64,000 bases of DNA. Source: Lientehia hominis (GTDB lineage: Bacteria; Bacillota; Clostridia; Lachnospirales; Lachnospiraceae). Below the pieces are notes generated by a model. The model worked only from the letters and a program-made list of their open reading frames with translations, was not told the DNA's origin and made no database searches. The position numbers were made by a program, and so were the translations under genes. The stretch covers positions 620,001-684,000 of the forward strand of contig NZ_JAJNOR010000001.1 of assembly GCF_021044755.1 (NCBI RefSeq), in the 5' to 3' direction. Shown here piece after piece: positions 1 through 8,264 of the stretch. Positions within the stretch are counted from its first letter, which is position 1; each line of letters opens with the position of its first letter.

Positions 1-208
1 GGATGGATCCCACCTTGCGTACCTTCATAAGCGCCACCGCCGGAAATAAAGAAAACTGCAGCGCCGTCACCAGCTGGGCAAGGCCGAATATGTAGACCTG
101 TGAAACTATGGCCATCACGGCCGCGGTGCACGTGGCTACTGCCGAGACAATGGCGAGAAACACCACATCTTTCACCGTAAAGCGTTCCAGTATTTTTCTC
201 TCTTTCAT
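1..208 (-). CDS. ECF transporter S component, 5' part only
   Basis: The reading frame starts at an ATG at 208 and runs off the left edge of the window, so only about 69 N-terminal residues are visible. They begin MKERKILERFTVKDVVFLAI and form two hydrophobic segments separated by a short loop, the pattern of substrate-binding (S) subunits of energy-coupling-factor importers. The start lies 5 bases after the stop of the CydC-like gene, so it is the last visible gene of the operon that starts at 3917. T and ATPase subunits are expected beyond the edge, as in the two other ECF clusters of this window. The substrate cannot be told; assignment to the ECF S class is by topology and context. Confidence 0.6.
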   Translation of the reverse strand, partial: MKERKILERFTVKDVVFLAIVSAVATCTAAVMAIVSQVYIFGLAQLVTALQFSLFPAVALMKVRKVGSI

Positions 209-213
209 TTACA

Positions 214-1857
214 TTACCTCTCTTTTCTGATCGTTCCCCGGTCTATGGCATAGACCCTGTCGGCTATGGCCATGGTCGATGCCCGGTGGGAAACCAGGAT
301 GATACATTTGTTCTGCCTCTCCCGCCGGATGGACCGGAGTATGATTCCCTCATTGATACTGTCCACATTACTGGTCGGTTCGTCCAGAAGGATGACCGGG
401 CTGTCATGGAGAAAAGCCCGGGCAAGGCCGATGCGCTGTTTCTCACCGGCGGACAGATTGTCCCCCAGGGCTCCTGCCCGCGTCTGGTATCCCTCCGGGA
501 GCTGCATGATAAAATCATGAACCGATGCTTTCCGGCAGGCCCGGGCGATCTCTTCCATGGACGCGTTCGGCTTCGCCATGCGCAGGTTCTGTTCTATGGT
601 CTCATCAAATATATAAGTTGACTGGCTGACCATAGTCACATTGTCAAGAAGGCTCTCCGAATTTATCCGGTCGATGTCAGTTCCATTATACAAGATCTCA
701 CCGCTGTCCTTTTTCCAAAAACGGAGAAGAAGCTTTAACAATGTGCTCTTTCCGCATCCAGACGGTCCGACGATACCGACGATCTCACCCCGGCGGGCTG
801 TGAGAGACACATGTCTTAATACTTCCTCTTCTTCGTAGCAAAAGCTCAGATCCCGGACCTCCAGGCTTTCAAATTCAAAGGTCCTTCCATCCGTCACCGG
901 CTCCGCGGCCGGCTTTTCTTCCATGAGGTCCAATATCCGGTCGCCGCTGGCAAAGGTCTGGGTCAGATTCCCCGGAAGAGCAGAGACAGCTATGACCGGC
1001 CCAAAGGAACTGAAAATGGCCGCCACTCCTGCGATCATCCTGCCCGCAGTCAGCATTCCGGCAGAATAAAGGCCTATCCCGGCAAACAGAGAAATCATGA
1101 TGAATACGGAAACACACAGCTCTGTTGTCCCGGCTGCCAGCGCAGAAGCGTGTTTGGAAAGGGCCGTCTGTTCCTGCAGCCGTTCCGACCTTACCTCTAC
1201 CTCACCGGCCCGCGCAGGTCCCGCATTATTCAGCACAATATCCTTCACCCCTTTAACGCTGTCCAGAAAATAACCGTTGAAAGAAGCAAACTCTCTCCGG
1301 TAAGCCACGCCGGAAGGACGGAGCTTTCCGCTGGAAACAAGAGGTATGGCAACGCCGATGACGAGATATCCGATAAATGCCGCCAAAGCCAGATACCAGC
1401 TGGAATACAGGCCCACGAAAAGCAGCATGGATAAGGACACCAGCACCGCGATACAAACAGGCGAGACAGTATGGGCATAAAACACCTCAAGGGTTTCAAT
1501 ATCAGCAGTGAGCATGGCGATGATCGCCCCCTTCTGCTTACTTTCCAGCTTTGCGGGGCAGAGTATCCGGAGGGCCCGGAAGATCTTATCCCGGAGAACA
1601 GCCAGCAGCTTGAACGCGATATAATGGTTGCTGTACTGTTCTCCCAGGCGAAGCACGCCGCGCAGTACGCCGCAGCCGACCGTCAGAACCATGAGCTGCC
1701 CGTAGGTCAAGGGGAGCGGCTCGCCTAAAAGCTTGGCAATGCCCAGAGAGCCGAAGACTGGAACTCCAATAGCACAGAGAAATCCCAATACGCCGCCTAT
1801 GACAGCCAGCAGAATGACCCATGCAAGGCTGCCTGCCAGCACGATCAGACGGGCCAT
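214..1857 (-). CDS. CydC-like ABC transporter, fused permease/ATPase
   Basis: The 547-residue half-transporter has a six-helix ABC membrane domain (about 1-310) followed by an ATPase domain with Walker A GPSGCGKST, Q-loop VSQSTYIF, signature LSAGEKQR, Walker B VILLDEPTSN and H-loop VSHR. The chosen ATG at 1857 follows a GGAGGTG site and lies 31 bases after the stop of the partner gene; a longer frame from 2028 would overlap that partner deeply and has no ribosome site. The LSAGEKQR signature and pairing with a CydD-like partner resemble thiol (cysteine/glutathione) exporters of the CydDC family, but ECF-linked pairs in anaerobes may move something else. It probably works as a heterodimer with the product of 1889-3604. 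Confidence 0.85.
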   Translation of the reverse strand: MARLIVLAGSLAWVILLAVIGGVLGFLCAIGVPVFGSLGIAKLLGEPLPLTYGQLMVLTVGCGVLRGVLRLGEQYSNHYIAFKLLAVLRDKIFRALRILCPAKLESKQKGAIIAMLTADIETLEVFYAHTVSPVCIAVLVSLSMLLFVGLYSSWYLALAAFIGYLVIGVAIPLVSSGKLRPSGVAYRREFASFNGYFLDSVKGVKDIVLNNAGPARAGEVEVRSERLQEQTALSKHASALAAGTTELCVSVFIMISLFAGIGLYSAGMLTAGRMIAGVAAIFSSFGPVIAVSALPGNLTQTFASGDRILDLMEEKPAAEPVTDGRTFEFESLEVRDLSFCYEEEEVLRHVSLTARRGEIVGIVGPSGCGKSTLLKLLLRFWKKDSGEILYNGTDIDRINSESLLDNVTMVSQSTYIFDETIEQNLRMAKPNASMEEIARACRKASVHDFIMQLPEGYQTRAGALGDNLSAGEKQRIGLARAFLHDSPVILLDEPTSNVDSINEGIILRSIRRERQNKCIILVSHRASTMAIADRVYAIDRGTIRKER

Positions 1858-1888
1858 AATGGAAACACCTCCCCGCCGTTCTTTTTTC

Positions 1889-3604
1889 TCAAGCACGGAT
1901 ATCCACCTCCTCCAGCTGTTTCTGAGTTTGATACATGGTCCGGTAAACGCCGTCCTGCTCCATAAGCCTCTCATGGCTGCCCGACTGGGCCACCTTCCCT
2001 TCTGAAAGAACATAAATGTTGTCCGCACGGACCACGTTGGCCAGACGATGGGATATCATGATCACTGTTTTCTCCCCAGAAAGGCGCAGAATATTATCCA
2101 TGATGATCGTCTCACTTTCCACATCAATGTTGCTGGTCGCCTCGTCGAAGATGTAGATATCCCGGTCCGCCGCCAGCGCAATCGCCAGCGCAAGACGCTG
2201 CTTTTGTCCGCCGGAGATATTAGCCCCGTCTTCTGAGACCATTTTGTCCAGACCTCCGGCGTTTCTTATAAACCGATCCAGGTTGACAAGTCTCAAGGCT
2301 TCCCATATCATCTCTTCCGTGACATCAGGAGCCGCCAGCAGAAAGTTTCCGCGTATCGTATCATTGAATATATAAGTGCTGCAGCTGACCACAGACAGTT
2401 TCCGGTAATACCCTTCCCGGTTCAGACTTTCAACCGGCCGCCCTCCAGCCCGGACACAGCCGCTCTGGGGCCGCTGTCCGCCGGTCAGCAGAGAGATCAC
2501 CGTACTTTTTCCGGTGCCGCTCTCACCCGCCACTGCTGTCATGGCATGTGCAGGAAACGACATTGTCACATCCCGGAGCACCTGCCGGCTGCCGTCATAG
2601 GAAAACGAAACATGCTCCATGGAAAGCTCTGTTCCCTCCGGTTCCTCTGTCCCCCATTCCGGTTCCTCTGTTTCCAAAAGCCGGATAATCTTCTGTCCAG
2701 CAGAGGCACCGTTCATGGCCACATGGAAGGCGCTTCCCAAGCTCCTCAGGGGCAGGAAAAATTCCACCGCTACCAGGATCAAGAACAGAGAGACCGCCAC
2801 AGGTCCCCCTCTTAAGGCGGCCAAAACGGCAAAGCAGATGCCGGCTCCGGCTCCTCCGTATGCGATCAGATCCATGATGGTAGTGCTGGCCAGCTGCATG
2901 ACCAGCACCTTCATCGTAATCTTCCGGAATTCCTCCGCCTGCTCATTCATTTTCTCGTTTCTGGCCTCATCGGCCCTGAAGATCTTCAGTTCCTTAAGTC
3001 CCTGTACGCTGTCCAGAAAACCGTCTCCCATGGATGTATATTTCCCCCAGTATTTCGCAAAAATCTTTTTCGCGTATTTGGACACCGCCACAATGGAAAC
3101 AGGAATCAGCGGCACACAACACAAAAGCACCAGGGATGTCCTCCAGTCCAGAAAAATGCAGACGGCAAACAAGATCACAGGCGCGATCATCGCATAAAAG
3201 AACTGGGGCAGATAAACGGCATAATACAGATCCAGCTGCTCAATTCCTTCCATGGTCACCTGGGTCAGGCCCGCCATGGACATCTCCTCCGCCGAACGGA
3301 CGCCCAGCCGTAGGATTTTATCATAGGCACGGCTCCGGAGGCCGCTTTTGACCGCGTTTCCAAGGCGTGTCTTGATATCTCCTGACTTGACTGTAAGACA
3401 ATAGCGGACTGCGGCCCCGGCTGCCATCAGGAAAAAGGGCACCCAGTAATTACCGCCTCCCCCTGCGACAGCCAGATGAAGAGCCAGGCAGATGCCGGCT
3501 GTGACACACAAACTGGCAAACAGGCTGCCTATGTTCAAAAAGACCGTGTAGACGATATATTTCCGCTGGCCCTGAACCAGAGCCAGCAGTTTCTTGTCAA
3601 TCAT
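1889..3604 (-). CDS. CydD-like ABC transporter, fused permease/ATPase
   Basis: The 571-residue protein has a membrane domain (about 1-320) and an ATPase domain with Walker A GESGTGKST, signature ISGGQKQR, Walker B IYIFDEATSN and H-loop ISHR. The membrane domain carries the CydD-type stretch around residues 105-235 (for example GLTQVTMEGIEQLDLYY). The Q-loop reads VSCSTYIF, so the usual glutamine is a cysteine (codon TGC), while its partner keeps the Gln; this asymmetry is noted as a finding. Its start overlaps the ygbA-like stop by 8 bases and its stop is 31 bases before the partner start, so the three are one operon. It is inferred to form a heterodimeric exporter; the substrate is unknown. 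Confidence 0.88.
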   Translation of the reverse strand: MIDKKLLALVQGQRKYIVYTVFLNIGSLFASLCVTAGICLALHLAVAGGGGNYWVPFFLMAAGAAVRYCLTVKSGDIKTRLGNAVKSGLRSRAYDKILRLGVRSAEEMSMAGLTQVTMEGIEQLDLYYAVYLPQFFYAMIAPVILFAVCIFLDWRTSLVLLCCVPLIPVSIVAVSKYAKKIFAKYWGKYTSMGDGFLDSVQGLKELKIFRADEARNEKMNEQAEEFRKITMKVLVMQLASTTIMDLIAYGGAGAGICFAVLAALRGGPVAVSLFLILVAVEFFLPLRSLGSAFHVAMNGASAGQKIIRLLETEEPEWGTEEPEGTELSMEHVSFSYDGSRQVLRDVTMSFPAHAMTAVAGESGTGKSTVISLLTGGQRPQSGCVRAGGRPVESLNREGYYRKLSVVSCSTYIFNDTIRGNFLLAAPDVTEEMIWEALRLVNLDRFIRNAGGLDKMVSEDGANISGGQKQRLALAIALAADRDIYIFDEATSNIDVESETIIMDNILRLSGEKTVIMISHRLANVVRADNIYVLSEGKVAQSGSHERLMEQDGVYRTMYQTQKQLEEVDIRA

Positions 3605-3917
3605 GCTTTTGCTTCCTCCTGTCCTTCCTCATCTCCGCCATGTGGCGCAGGGCGATCACCGGATGATAAAATAACATCCGAGGTCCGGCATACCGCATTA
3701 CCTGTCTGATCTTTTCTTTTTTATCCGGTTTATAGCAGTGTATCCTGCAGTTGCTGCAGAAGGGCTTCTGATCCCCATGGGGACATTTTGACAATCGCAG
3801 CTCAGCATAATCCAAAAGTTCTCTGCACTCAGGACACAGAGTTTTCTGCTTATGCTTTCCTCTGCAGTAAATAGAAATCATGCAGGACACCGTTTCTTCC
3901 TCTTTTTGTCGCTTCAT
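3597..3917 (-). CDS. YgbA-family (nitrous oxide-stimulated promoter family) protein
   Basis: The 106-residue protein is rich in Cys and His: CMISIYC near the N-terminus, LCPEC, LSKCPHG, FCSNCRIHCY and a C-terminal basic helix. This pattern matches the small YgbA family named after E. coli ygbA, whose expression is tied to nitrosative stress through NsrR. The biochemical role is not known; the cysteine pairs suggest metal or Fe-S binding. The ATG at 3917 follows an AGGAG. It is the first gene of an operon with the CydDC-like exporter and an ECF S subunit, under operator A at 3976-3993. CydDC is also linked to NO tolerance in enterobacteria, so the pairing may be meaningful, but that is inference. 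Confidence 0.8.
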   Translation of the reverse strand: MKRQKEEETVSCMISIYCRGKHKQKTLCPECRELLDYAELRLSKCPHGDQKPFCSNCRIHCYKPDKKEKIRQVMRYAGPRMLFYHPVIALRHMAEMRKDRRKQKHD

Positions 3918-3975
3918 AATATAAATACTCCTATCTTCTGTGATCGCAGCAGCAAAGAAAACGCCTCAAATATAT

Positions 3976-3993
3976 AGTTAGCCACATCTAACT
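3976..3993 (-). promoter_or_regulatory. Operator A, GTTAG-N6-CTAAC family
   Basis: AGTTAGCCACATCTAACT is an inverted repeat with half-site AGTTAG and a 6-base spacer, the same architecture as six other sites in this window. It sits 59 bases upstream of the ygbA-like start. It lies inside a possible promoter with TTGACA (reverse of 3997-4002) and ACTATA (reverse of 3973-3978), spacing 18, and downstream of a second promoter at 4035-4063. Occupation would block transcription. It is assigned to the DtxR-family regulator encoded at 7621-8121 by inference. Confidence 0.75.
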
Positions 3994-4034
3994 CACTGTC
4001 AAAAAATAAAGGCCTGATTCGCGGCTTCTTTCAT

Positions 4035-4063
4035 ATCATACAACAAAACTGAAAATTTTTCAA
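4035..4063 (-). promoter_or_regulatory. Sigma-A promoter for the ygbA/CydDC-like/ECF operon
   Basis: Read on the minus strand, TTGAAA (4058-4063) and TATGAT (4035-4040) are separated by exactly 17 bases. The predicted start near 4028 is about 35 bases before operator A, which would act as a roadblock or on the second, overlapping promoter. Confidence 0.6.
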
Positions 4064-4087
4064 TAAGACGTTTAATATATTTAACAC

Positions 4088-4117
4088 AAAAAAACGCCTC
4101 GAACCAAGGCGTTTTTT
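4088..4117 (-). terminator. Rho-independent terminator after the P-type ATPase gene
   Basis: The hairpin AACGCCT...AGGCGTT has a 7-base loop and runs of A and T on both sides, so it can end transcription in either direction. It lies 43 bases past the stop of the ATPase gene at 4160 and upstream of the ygbA-like promoter. Confidence 0.85.
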
Positions 4118-4159
4118 CTATCTTATCCTATATCACAGCAGGTACGCACGGAATCCGGC

Positions 4160-6235
4160 CTACTCCAGCAGATTATTCATACTTCTCAAGCTGATTCCAA
4201 TCGTAGAGGCATTGTGCAGCAGAGCAGAAGTTGTGGGCTGTATCACACCTCCCACCCCCAGCAATATCAGACATCCGTTTACACCCAGGATAACTCTGTA
4301 ATTCTGCCTGATCCGCCGCAGCATAGCCTTGCTCAGCCTGCGCAGCGTCAGAAGTTCCCTCAAGTCGTCCGCTGATATGGTGATATCAGCAATCTCCCTG
4401 GCGATCGCGGCCCCGCCGCTGACAGCAATGCCCACATCGGAAGCCGACAGAGCCGGAGAATCATTGATGCCGTCTCCCACCATAACGACCTTATTTCCTT
4501 CTCTTTTTTCCCGTCTTACAAATTCTGCCTTATCCTCCGGAAGAACCTCAGAATAATATTCATCGACGCCAATCCTGGAAGCGATGGCCGCAGCGGTCCG
4601 TTCACTGTCTCCTGTCATCATGACCACCTTCCCAAAGCCTTCCCGTTTCAGAGCCTGTATCACTTCACCAGCCTCTTCGCGCACAGGATCTTCAATGCAG
4701 ATTACCGCTTCCAGTTTATCTTCTATCGCCAGATACAAATGGGAATATTCTACAGGAAGCTGTTCAAACCTCTCCCTATATTCCTCACGGACGTTACATC
4801 CCTCGTCCTCAAAAACGAAATGGCTGCTGCCTATCACCACCCTTTTCTCATCAATATAAGAGGCAATGCCATGGGCTACGATATAGTCCACCCTGGAATG
4901 CATTTCTTCATGTTCCAGATGCCGATCCTTTGCGGCGCGTACTACAGCCTTTGCCATAGAATGGGGAAAGTGCTCCTCCAGACAGGCCGCCACCTTGAGC
5001 ATTTCATCGGTACTGTTCTCTCCAAAGGAAAGGATTTCTTTTACCGTCGGCTGCGCCTTTGTCAGAGTTCCCGTTTTATCAAACACGATTGTTGACGCGT
5101 CTGCCATAGCCTCCAGATATTTTCCGCCTTTGACGGTGATCCTAAAGGCATTGGCCTCCCGGATCGCGGAAAGCACTGTAATGGGCATAGCCAGTTTGAG
5201 CGCGCAGGAAAAATCCACCATCAGGACTGACAGTGCTCTCGTCACATTTCGTGTGAAAAGCCACGCGAGACCTGTTCCCAAAAAAGTATACGGCACCAAC
5301 CGATCGGCGAGATGTTCTGCCTCACTTTCCACCGCAGATTTAAGCTTCTCTGACTCTTCGATCAGCGTAATGATCTTTTCATACCGGGTAGAACCGGACA
5401 CTTCCCTGACCCGTATCGTCAGTTCTCCTTCTTCAACAGCCGTACCTGCGTAGACATATCCGTCCATGTCTTTTTTTACAGGAAGCCCTTCACCTGTCAA
5501 AGATGCCTGGCTGACCATGGCCTCTCCTTCCACGACGACCCCGTCAAAAGGAATCATGCTTCCCATATGAACCACTACCTGATCTCCGGGAATGATTTCG
5601 GAAGCATCCACCGAAATCTCCTGCCCGTCCTGCTTAAGCCAGACCTTTCCCACATTGAGAGACATGCTCCTGGCCAGATCTTCGACCGATTTCTTGTGGG
5701 TCCACTCTTCCAGTATATCTCCGATGCCCAAAAGAAACATCACAGAACCTGCGGTTCCGAATTCCCCGCGCAGCATGGACACGCCAATGGCAGTCATATC
5801 CAATACCGGGACCTCTATCCTTCTTTTTAAAAGACAGCCAAAACCTCTCTTGAAATACAGAAGAGATCTGCAGACGATATACAGACAACGGGCAGGGTAA
5901 GGAAGCAGCCATTTTCTGCATAGATAGTACACTGTCTTTTTTATCAGCCTTTCCCGATATCTCACATTCAGACCGCGCCCCGAGTTCTCAAGAATCTCCT
6001 GAGGAACCGCGGCATTTTCAAACCGAAACTGCCGCAGCGCCCGTATCAGAGCTTCTCTTTCTCCGCTATACACCACTGCCGCATCTGCCGTCTGCTCATA
6101 CACCTTGGCCGTTTGGACCTGTTTCAGATGCTCCAGGAAATAAAGCAGAACGTCCGCCTCTCGGAAAGACATCCCCGGCAGCAGCAGATGAACTCGGATA
6201 CGTCCTTTAATCTCATGCTTTATTACAAATTTCAC
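4160..6235 (-). CDS. Heavy-metal P1B-type ATPase with SCALK membrane motif
   Basis: The 691-residue ATPase has the actuator TGEGLP (247-252), phosphorylation motif DKTGTLT (386-392, D386), the HP motif of P1B pumps (HFPHS) and the hinge GDGINDSPAL. The metal motif in the transmembrane segment is DFSCALKLAMP (341-351) in place of the CPC of copper pumps, and there is no N-terminal CXXC metal-binding domain. SCAL-type motifs occur, as I recall, in CtpC-like Mn/Fe-group pumps, so copper is unlikely; Mn2+ or Fe2+ efflux is the best guess. It is last of an operon led by a DtxR-family regulator, 43 bases after DUF6110, its frequent partner. If the regulator represses with metal, a pump induced when metal is scarce is odd; see findings. 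Confidence 0.88.
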   Translation of the reverse strand: MKFVIKHEIKGRIRVHLLLPGMSFREADVLLYFLEHLKQVQTAKVYEQTADAAVVYSGEREALIRALRQFRFENAAVPQEILENSGRGLNVRYRERLIKKTVYYLCRKWLLPYPARCLYIVCRSLLYFKRGFGCLLKRRIEVPVLDMTAIGVSMLRGEFGTAGSVMFLLGIGDILEEWTHKKSVEDLARSMSLNVGKVWLKQDGQEISVDASEIIPGDQVVVHMGSMIPFDGVVVEGEAMVSQASLTGEGLPVKKDMDGYVYAGTAVEEGELTIRVREVSGSTRYEKIITLIEESEKLKSAVESEAEHLADRLVPYTFLGTGLAWLFTRNVTRALSVLMVDFSCALKLAMPITVLSAIREANAFRITVKGGKYLEAMADASTIVFDKTGTLTKAQPTVKEILSFGENSTDEMLKVAACLEEHFPHSMAKAVVRAAKDRHLEHEEMHSRVDYIVAHGIASYIDEKRVVIGSSHFVFEDEGCNVREEYRERFEQLPVEYSHLYLAIEDKLEAVICIEDPVREEAGEVIQALKREGFGKVVMMTGDSERTAAAIASRIGVDEYYSEVLPEDKAEFVRREKREGNKVVMVGDGINDSPALSASDVGIAVSGGAAIAREIADITISADDLRELLTLRRLSKAMLRRIRQNYRVILGVNGCLILLGVGGVIQPTTSALLHNASTIGISLRSMNNLLE

Positions 6236-6278
6236 TTTGTATCCTCCTCAGGAAATGTTTCCGCGGTCCCATATTTTC

Positions 6279-6572
6279 CTATTCTGCCGTCTCCGGGGTT
6301 TTTTCGCTGTCTTCCTCATCCACAAATGCCTCTGCTGCTTCTTCTGCCCGCTTTTCATTTATCTGCTTTGCTTCCGCTAGAATATCCTCTGCATTTTCCT
6401 GAACAGTGGACACGGTCTTCATGACTCCGTCTTTTGCCCGCAGAACCGCCGCCGTGCAGTGAACATACGCCTTTTTCGCATCCTTTCCTGACAGAATCTT
6501 GATACCTGCGGTACCAAACAGAACCCCGCCCAGAAAAAGACCAGCTCTTCTTATGTAAGAACCTTTTATCAT
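6279..6572 (-). CDS. DUF6110 family protein
   Basis: The 97-residue protein has one N-terminal hydrophobic segment (about 8-27, AGLFLGGVLFGTAGIKIL) followed by an amphipathic helix and an acidic, Glu-rich tail. This matches the DUF6110 proteins found beside P-type ATPases in Firmicutes. It follows a GGAGGT-type site. The function is unknown; a single-pass partner or metal-handling accessory of the ATPase that follows is a reasonable inference. The Asp/Glu tail could bind cations weakly. Confidence 0.75.
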   Translation of the reverse strand: MIKGSYIRRAGLFLGGVLFGTAGIKILSGKDAKKAYVHCTAAVLRAKDGVMKTVSTVQENAEDILAEAKQINEKRAEEAAEAFVDEEDSEKTPETAE

Positions 6573-6637
6573 TGTGATTACCTCCTTTTATCTATGCCTG
6601 CAGCCGGTGTATAAAACCGCAGTGAAACGTATCGCTG

Positions 6638-7060
6638 TCAGGCCAGGGCCTTTCCCAGCGCGGCGCAGGCAGCCGCCGCTTCTTCATCCGGCGCCTCATT
6701 GCAGATCACACTCTCGCAGGCCAGCTCGGCTCCGTCATCCCGGCAGGTCTCCTCCCAAGTACGCATCCATTCACCATCGCCCCAGCCATAAGATCCGAAT
6801 AAGGCAATCTTTTTGCCTCGCAGCTTTGCCTCGCAGGTACTGAACATCGGTTCAAATTCCGTTTCTTCCAGCTCCTCCGCGCCCATGGAGGGGCAGCCAA
6901 ACGCCACCGCGTCAAAGCCGTCCATCATATCCGCGCTGAACCCGTCACAGGTAAATAAGGAGACATCGGCCCCGGCACCCTTTGCCCCTGCTGCCACATG
7001 ATTGGCCATTGCCTCTGTATTGCCGGTTCCACTCCAGTAAACTACTGCTACTTTACTCAT
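6638..7060 (-). CDS. Flavodoxin
   Basis: The 140-residue protein begins with the FMN phosphate loop WSGTGNTEAMA (residues 9-19) and keeps the later flavin-contact loops (AFGCPSMGAEELEETEFE, SYGWGDGEW) typical of short-chain clostridial flavodoxins. It carries electrons at low potential with FMN and can replace ferredoxin when iron is short. Its position in the operon led by the DtxR-family gene, which carries operator B, agrees with that iron-sparing role. The start ATG at 7060 is the only good one. Confidence 0.93.
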   Translation of the reverse strand: MSKVAVVYWSGTGNTEAMANHVAAGAKGAGADVSLFTCDGFSADMMDGFDAVAFGCPSMGAEELEETEFEPMFSTCEAKLRGKKIALFGSYGWGDGEWMRTWEETCRDDGAELACESVICNEAPDEEAAAACAALGKALA

Positions 7061-7091
7061 ATCATACCCTCATTTCTTTTGATTTTTATGG

Positions 7092-7646
7092 TCAGGCCGC
7101 TACGGTGAGCTGCCAGACAGTCCTTCCCTGGTTCCAAAGTTTTACATAAATCTCACGGCATTTTTCCATGCGTTCAAAAAGCCTCTTTGCTTCATATTCG
7201 TCGCCGTAGACCTGCCAGCATCCGCTGCACTTGCTGTTTTTCCCTGAATTTTGAATAAATCCTTTGACGTCATCCAATGGATATCCCAGAAAAACGCCGA
7301 TTTCATGAGGAAATGCGTTGTTTTCCCTAAGCCTTTCCTTAAGCCGCCTCAGAGCATATTCTGCATTTGTGCCGCAATACCCATATTCTGCGAGAAATTC
7401 CTCCACGCCAGGCTTCCTCAGATCTTTTTGTAAATGAGATCTCCGGTACACATAAATCAGAGCCCTGTCCCTGCGGCGCCTTAAGACAGACAGGAAAAGG
7501 CCTTTTTCCATGAGTCTTTCATTCCAGTCCTTCAGCTGTTCTTCTACCCCTGCCTCAGCAGTCACAGAAAGGCAGAACAAGCTGGCCGTCTTTAAAGATG
7601 CCAATGTAGGAGCGCAATGCTCAATCAAATGCTTTTCCAGCAACAT
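7092..7646 (-). CDS. DUF3793 family protein
   Basis: The 184-residue protein starts at MLLEKHLIEHCAPTLASLKT, ATG at 7646, preceded by GGAGGTGAGG; an upstream extension runs through the regulator gene and is rejected. Conserved features of DUF3793 are the early HCAPTL, a central GYCG and the C-terminal EIGVFLGYPLDDV, CSGCWQVYGD and Arg/Lys helix. The biochemical role is unknown. In clostridia this family is usually found near iron transport or flavodoxin genes, as here. It overlaps the regulator gene by 26 bases and is followed after 31 bases by flavodoxin, so translation is probably coupled. Confidence 0.85.
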   Translation of the reverse strand: MLLEKHLIEHCAPTLASLKTASLFCLSVTAEAGVEEQLKDWNERLMEKGLFLSVLRRRRDRALIYVYRRSHLQKDLRKPGVEEFLAEYGYCGTNAEYALRRLKERLRENNAFPHEIGVFLGYPLDDVKGFIQNSGKNSKCSGCWQVYGDEYEAKRLFERMEKCREIYVKLWNQGRTVWQLTVAA

Positions 7647-8121
7647 CCTCACCTCCGCCGCTCTCCATCTCTTTTTCCAAAAAAAGATTCTCTTCCTCCC
7701 GCGCTTCTTCACAGCTTGTTTCGGTGTTTTCACTGAAATCGGAAGGCGGTGACATTCCGTTCTCAAGGAAGTATCTCTTCAGAGCTTCAAAGCTTTCTCC
7801 GCTTATCACATGTTCCATCCGGCAGGCATCCTGCAAAGCAGTCTCCCGGCTGACTCCAATGCGCGACAGGATCTCGGAAAACAGCAGATGTCGCTCATAT
7901 ACCGTTTCCGCCAGCTTTCTTCCCTCTGGAGTAAGAGAAATCTCGTGTTTTGCATCCATTAGGATATATCCGCCTTTTCTCAGATTTTTCATGGCGACAC
8001 TGACGCTGGCTTTCGATACATTCATCTCGGCGGCGACGTCAATGGAGCGGACTGTCCCTCTTTTATCCTGCAGCATCAGAATTCTTTCCAGATAGTCCTC
8101 TCCGGACTCCTTCACCTTCAT
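7621..8121 (-). CDS. DtxR/MntR-family metal-dependent regulator
   Basis: The 166-residue protein starts MKVKESGEDYLERIL at the ATG at 8121, with GGAGGC ahead; the frame upstream to 8211 reaches the operator and is not favoured. It has a winged helix (about 24-65, AAEMNVSKASVSVAMKNL) and a dimerisation/metal domain (68-120). By alignment from memory to MntR and DtxR, the visible ligands are D9, E12, H78, C100, E103 and H104. The Cys at 100 is as in iron-type DtxR/IdeR, while D9 is as in MntR. There is no C-terminal SH3-like domain, only an acidic Cys-containing tail. It is first in its operon, behind operator B, so it probably regulates itself and the GTTAG-N6-CTAAC sites. Confidence 0.9.
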   Translation of the reverse strand: MKVKESGEDYLERILMLQDKRGTVRSIDVAAEMNVSKASVSVAMKNLRKGGYILMDAKHEISLTPEGRKLAETVYERHLLFSEILSRIGVSRETALQDACRMEHVISGESFEALKRYFLENGMSPPSDFSENTETSCEEAREEENLFLEKEMESGGGEDVAGKAFD

Positions 8122-8210
8122 CCTTCTGCCTCCTCTCTGCTCTGACACAAAGTCTCCTGTCATCCCGACGAAATCTAAAGGCAGACATCCGCCAATCAGC
8201 AGCATGCACA

Positions 8211-8230
8211 TGGTTAGTTTTAACTAACCA
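8211..8230 (-). promoter_or_regulatory. Operator B, autoregulatory site of the DtxR-family gene
   Basis: TGGTTAGTTTTAACTAACCA is a near-perfect 20-base palindrome, the best example of the GTTAG-N6-CTAAC family. It begins at about the predicted transcription start of the promoter at 8236-8264, so bound repressor would stop initiation of the whole regulator-to-ATPase operon. Confidence 0.85.
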
Positions 8231-8235
8231 AAATC

Positions 8236-8264
8236 AGTTTACTATATCTGCTCCTCAAGGTCAA
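8236..8264 (-). promoter_or_regulatory. Sigma-A promoter of the DtxR-ATPase operon
   Basis: On the minus strand TTGACC (8259-8264) and TAAACT (8236-8241) are 17 bases apart. The -35 box is strong and the -10 box moderate. The 5' leader to the ATG at 8121 is about 110 bases and contains operator B at its start. Confidence 0.65.

Noticed and set aside
8211..8230. Operator B as a control site for the DUF11 gene
   Set aside because: It is about 325 bases from that start and lies exactly at the divergent promoter of the DtxR operon.
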